Assembly: GCF_044458865.1 (NCBI RefSeq)
Contig: NZ_JBITIH010000004.1
Location: 248,001-312,000, forward strand
Direction: 5' to 3'
Origin: Micromonospora_G sp044458865
Lineage (GTDB): Bacteria; Actinomycetota; Actinomycetes; Mycobacteriales; Micromonosporaceae
DNA: 64,000 nucleotides
Below the pieces are notes generated by a model, which was not told the origin of the DNA, did no database searches, and worked only from the letters and a program-made list of their open reading frames with translations. Made by a program: the position numbers and the translations under genes. Of the stretch, positions 61,441-64,000 are shown in pieces; the first letter of the stretch is position 1; every line of letters begins with the position of its first letter.

Positions 61441-61761
61441 CTACAGGGCACGGCGGGTCGCCGTCACCTCCGCCTCCGCCTCCGCGAGCACCGACGCGGC
61501 CGGGGCGGCGGCCAGCAGGTCGGCCGTGACCACCCGAAGCTGGTCGGGTAGGGCGAGATCGTTGTCGAGGCGGGGCACCGTACGTCGTGGTCCGCCCTCG
61601 GCGTCCGCGGCCAGGTTGGCGATCTGCTGGATCAGCCGGTGCAGCAGGTCCGCCCTGGAGACGTTGCCGACCGTGGCCGAGGCGGCCCACCGCGGCGCGA
61701 TCCAGTGCGCCACCTGACCGACCAGCAGTTCGACCGACCGTCCCAACTCCTCCGCACCCAT
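61441..61761 (-). CDS. Conserved hypothetical protein
   Basis: The 106-residue product reads MGAEELGRSVELLVGQVAHW and is mostly helical (ADLLHRLIQQIANLAADAEG, then LPDQLRVVTADLLAAAP). No signal peptide or TM segment is seen. The ATG follows a GGGTCGGGG run. It lies between the thiolase and the Bax-inhibitor-like gene; the function is unknown. Confidence 0.65.
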   Translation of the reverse strand: MGAEELGRSVELLVGQVAHWIAPRWAASATVGNVSRADLLHRLIQQIANLAADAEGGPRRTVPRLDNDLALPDQLRVVTADLLAAAPAASVLAEAEAEVTATRRAL

Positions 61762-61825
61762 CCCCCGACCCTAATGCCCCGGCGTTCCAGTTCCGAGACC
61801 CCGACCGGTGGCTGGGCCACAACGG

Positions 61826-61862
61826 CGGACGCCCGCCCCGAGTTACTCGGGGCGGGCGTCCG
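61826..61862 (-). terminator. Perfect 18-bp terminator hairpin
   Basis: CGGACGCCCGCCCCGAGT (61826-61843) is exactly complementary to 61845-61862. It lies 34 bases past the Bax-inhibitor-like stop on the - strand and upstream of the small gene at 61761. Confidence 0.7.
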
Positions 61863-61895
61863 GCAGAGCTGACCAGGCCGACGACGCGATTGGCG

Positions 61896-62714
61896 TCAGT
61901 CGTCACCCTGGAAGTAGCTGATCAGGCGCAGCACCTCGAAGTAGAGCCAGATGAGGCTCACCAGAATGCCGAACGCCGCAGTCCAGGAGTAACGCTGGGG
62001 CAGGCCCATGCGTACGCCCTCTTCGACCTCGTGGAAGCTCAGGATGAAGCTGAGCGAGGCGACCACGATGCAGATCAGGCTGAAGCCGATCGCCAGCGGG
62101 CCACCACTGCGCAGGCCGGTGTCGAAGCCGAACAACGACAGCACCAGGTTGATCAGAATGACCGCGAACAGGCCGACCATCGCGGCGATGACGCCCCGGA
62201 CGAACTTGGGGGTCGCCCGGATCGCCTTCGCCCGGTAGAGGATCGCCATCAGGAAGAACACCCCGAACGTGGCGACCACCGCCTGGAGCACGATGCCGTT
62301 GTAGAGCGACTCGAATGCCTTGCTCACCGCGCCGACGAGGACGCCCTCGACCACGGCGTAGACGATCACCAGCGCCGGGTTGGCCATCCGGGAGAAGCTG
62401 ATCACCAGGCCGAGCACCAGGCCGAGCACCAGCGCACCGATCCAGGCGACGCCCATCAGGGCGTCCGGCACCAGCAGCCAGGCCGCGGTGGCGGAGACCC
62501 CCGTGATGCCGAGCAGGGTGACGGTCTTGACCACAACATCGTCGATGGACATCGGCTGCACCGCAGGGGGTGCGGCCGGGTAGGCTCCCGCCGTCGTCGG
62601 GTACGGCTGCCCGTAGCCGGGCTGCCCGTACGGACCGGCCGGGGCGTACCCGGCGGCCCGCTCGCGCTCGGCCGCCTGGCCGAGCCGGGCCAGCACCGGG
62701 TTGGAAGTCTTCAC
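61896..62714 (-). CDS. Bax inhibitor-1/YccA-type membrane protein
   Basis: The GTG at 62714 has GGGAGG 7 bases upstream, giving 272 residues. A Pro/Gly/Tyr-rich cytosolic start (about 60 residues) precedes seven TM helices, including LMGVAWIGALVLGLVLGLVI and the last WTAAFGILVSLIWLYFEVLR. The short cytosolic ending LISYFQGDD and the pattern of charged residues fit the BI-1/YccA family. Some relatives leak Ca2+ or regulate FtsH; its role here is unknown. It is followed by an 18-base perfect hairpin. Confidence 0.9.
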   Translation of the reverse strand: MKTSNPVLARLGQAAERERAAGYAPAGPYGQPGYGQPYPTTAGAYPAAPPAVQPMSIDDVVVKTVTLLGITGVSATAAWLLVPDALMGVAWIGALVLGLVLGLVISFSRMANPALVIVYAVVEGVLVGAVSKAFESLYNGIVLQAVVATFGVFFLMAILYRAKAIRATPKFVRGVIAAMVGLFAVILINLVLSLFGFDTGLRSGGPLAIGFSLICIVVASLSFILSFHEVEEGVRMGLPQRYSWTAAFGILVSLIWLYFEVLRLISYFQGDD

Positions 62715-62825
62715 TTTCAGGCCTCCCTCAGGGGGTCGATACACGGTGAGACCGTGCCGCGCTCAAGGGTAGTGGGTCTTTGCCAACTTTGCGGGATTCA
62801 GATACCCAGATGGTATGGCAAATGC

Positions 62826-62909
62826 TGGTGCCCGGGGCGGGGGTCGAACCCGCATGCCTTGCGGCAGCCGCTTTTAAGGCGGCCGTGTCTGCCTTTCCAC
62901 CACCCGGGC
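62826..62909 (-). tRNA. bldA: tRNA-Leu (UAA anticodon), bldA type, CCA encoded
   Basis: The 84-base reverse-strand sequence folds as a class II tRNA. A 7-bp acceptor stem (GCCCGGG with CCCGGGC) has A and CCA following. The anticodon arm is GCCGC-CTTAAAA-GCGGC, giving UAA. The variable arm (TGCCGCAAGGCA) and the T-loop GGTTCGACCCC are in place. It reads the leucine codon UUA, very rare in high-GC actinomycetes. In Streptomyces the same tRNA (bldA) limits expression of developmental and antibiotic genes. The symbol reflects this equivalence, not an assayed function. Confidence 0.93.
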
Positions 62910-63010
62910 GGGCGGCTCACGAGGGCACCCGCGCCCTCGTGCCTGTCACGGTAGCGGGTCGGTGCCCACCGGGCGCACCCCGTCGACCGATCGGCATTAG
63001 GGTCAAGGCC

Positions 63011-64000
63011 GTGACCAGCCCAGCCCCCGCAGCGCAGGACACCAAACTTAGCGAGGACACAGCGGACACCATTCCCGGCGTACCCCGGTCCCGGTGGGTT
63101 CGGTGGCACGCAGCCATCGGCCCGCACCTACCCGATCTGGGGATCTGCCTCCTCTTCCTCCTCCTGGCCGGGTGGCTGACCAGCGGGATGTGGCCCGACC
63201 CGGGTGCCCGTACGCTCGCGCTCAACCCCGAGGACCAGGTGCTCTACGAGTGGTTCCTGGCCGCCGACGCCCGAGCCCTGCTCGGCGACTTCGGGCTGCT
63301 CAGCGACCGGCTCAACGCCCCCGACGGGGTGAACCTGATGGCGAACACCACGGTCATCGCCCCGGGTCTGCTCTTCGCCCCGGTAACCCTCCTCTTCGGG
63401 GTGGCGACGACCTTCGCCCTACTGGTCGCCGGCAACCTCGCCGTCACAGCGATCGCCTGGTTCCTGCTCTTCCGCCGGGTCCTGGGCGCCCGGCGGCTCG
63501 CCGCCGCGCTCGGCGGCGGCTTCTGCGGCTTCGCCCCCGGCATGATCTCCCAGACCAACAGCCACCTGCACATGACCGCGCTCTGGCTGGTCCCGGTGAT
63601 CGTCTGGCTGGTGGTACGGCTGCTCCGGGCCGCCGACCCGACCGCCCGGCCGGACCGACCCGGGCCGGACCGGCGCCGGATCGTCACCTCCGGGATCGGA
63701 CTCGCCACGGCGGTCTTCGTGCAGGTCTTCGTCGGCGAGGAGGTGCTCTTCCTCACCGCCCTCACGTTGATCATCATGACCGTCGCGTACGCGGTCGCGA
63801 ACCGGCAACTCCTCCAGCGGGCGCTGCGGGGATTCGCCACCGGACTGCTGGTCGCGGTCGGGCTGGCCGGAGCCGCCCTGGCCTACCCGCTCTGGTTCCA
63901 GTTCGCCGGACCGCAGAGCGTCCCGAACGGCATGTTCAGCCCGTACTACTTCTCCGCCGACCTGGCGAGCTGGGCGGCGATCTCACCGCTCTCGCTCGCC
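63011..64000 (+). CDS. Polytopic membrane protein, GT-C glycosyltransferase-like (runs off window)
   Basis: The frame opens with GTG at 63011 (MTSPAPAAQDTKLSEDTADT) and stays open to the window end. After a 50-residue soluble start, TM helices follow: LPDLGICLLFLLLAGWL, then TFALLVAGNLAVTAIAWFLL and further ones. Between the first two lies a long loop with NPEDQVLYEWFLAADARAL and LNAPDGVNLM, as in GT-C-type transferases that use lipid-linked sugars. The class is inferred from this layout; no catalytic DD/DE motif is certain. The C-terminal part lies outside the window. Confidence 0.6.
   Translation, partial: MTSPAPAAQDTKLSEDTADTIPGVPRSRWVRWHAAIGPHLPDLGICLLFLLLAGWLTSGMWPDPGARTLALNPEDQVLYEWFLAADARALLGDFGLLSDRLNAPDGVNLMANTTVIAPGLLFAPVTLLFGVATTFALLVAGNLAVTAIAWFLLFRRVLGARRLAAALGGGFCGFAPGMISQTNSHLHMTALWLVPVIVWLVVRLLRAADPTARPDRPGPDRRRIVTSGIGLATAVFVQVFVGEEVLFLTALTLIIMTVAYAVANRQLLQRALRGFATGLLVAVGLAGAALAYPLWFQFAGPQSVPNGMFSPYYFSADLASWAAISPLSLA

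Overview
The window is chromosomal DNA of a high-GC actinomycete, most likely a Micromonosporaceae member (Micromonospora or a close relative). The clues are strong G/C at third codon positions, many GTG starts, a mycothiol pathway gene (mca), an XRE/DUF397 pair, WXG100-type secreted proteins and a tRNA-Leu(UAA) of bldA type. The genus is inferred; no rRNA is present.

Layout. 1-4.4 kb: MarR regulator (cut by the window edge), MFS exporter, aldo/keto reductase, then an HTH/one-TM regulator and a small secreted protein. 4.5-8.7 kb: an arsenic locus with a divergent FAD monooxygenase, ArsR, an ArsR-phosphatase fusion, a truncated arsC, an aquaporin-type channel and an intact arsC. No Acr3 or ArsB pump is seen. 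8.9-14.2 kb: a secreted PKD protein and a decayed zone (frameshifted MFS, IS3 remnant, beheaded exonuclease) around an intact PLP decarboxylase. 14.4-18.6 kb: copper-dependent chitin-type LPMO, DUF305 lipoprotein, and a Ser/Thr kinase-lectin whose DFG motif reads GFG. 18.9-30.2 kb: acyl-CoA dehydrogenase, secreted M14 carboxypeptidase, UDP-glucose dehydrogenase, and a 1732-residue membrane protein. 30.3-36 kb: a coupled type VII-like secreted pair, an animal-type glutaminase with ankyrin repeats, and purK-purE. 36-48.7 kb: a conserved actinobacterial block (YyaL-like protein, GGDEF/EAL protein, small TM protein, mca, DUF4307, greA), then ilvA, amidase, metB, a HIT protein and msrA.

48.7-54.1 kb is the most unusual part. 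The last 79 bases of msrA recur as full copies at 49676 and 54049 and as a 5'-truncated copy at 53298. They divide about 5.4 kb into three units of about 0.9, 3.5 and 0.7 kb. Each unit carries a toxin-antitoxin or TA-like pair: Phd with a RelE-like toxin that has an in-frame amber stop; XRE/DUF397 plus small unknown genes; and Phd with RelE. No integrase is visible. This looks like repeated site-specific acquisition at the 3' end of msrA.

54.1-64 kb returns to core genes: ribonuclease Z behind a structured leader, a GNAT enzyme, cystathionine beta-synthase, a DUF1232 protein, tandem SGNH hydrolases, a thiolase, a Bax-inhibitor-like membrane protein, tRNA-Leu(UAA) and the start of a GT-C-like membrane protein. 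The tRNA matters for the window because at least four genes here contain TTA codons.
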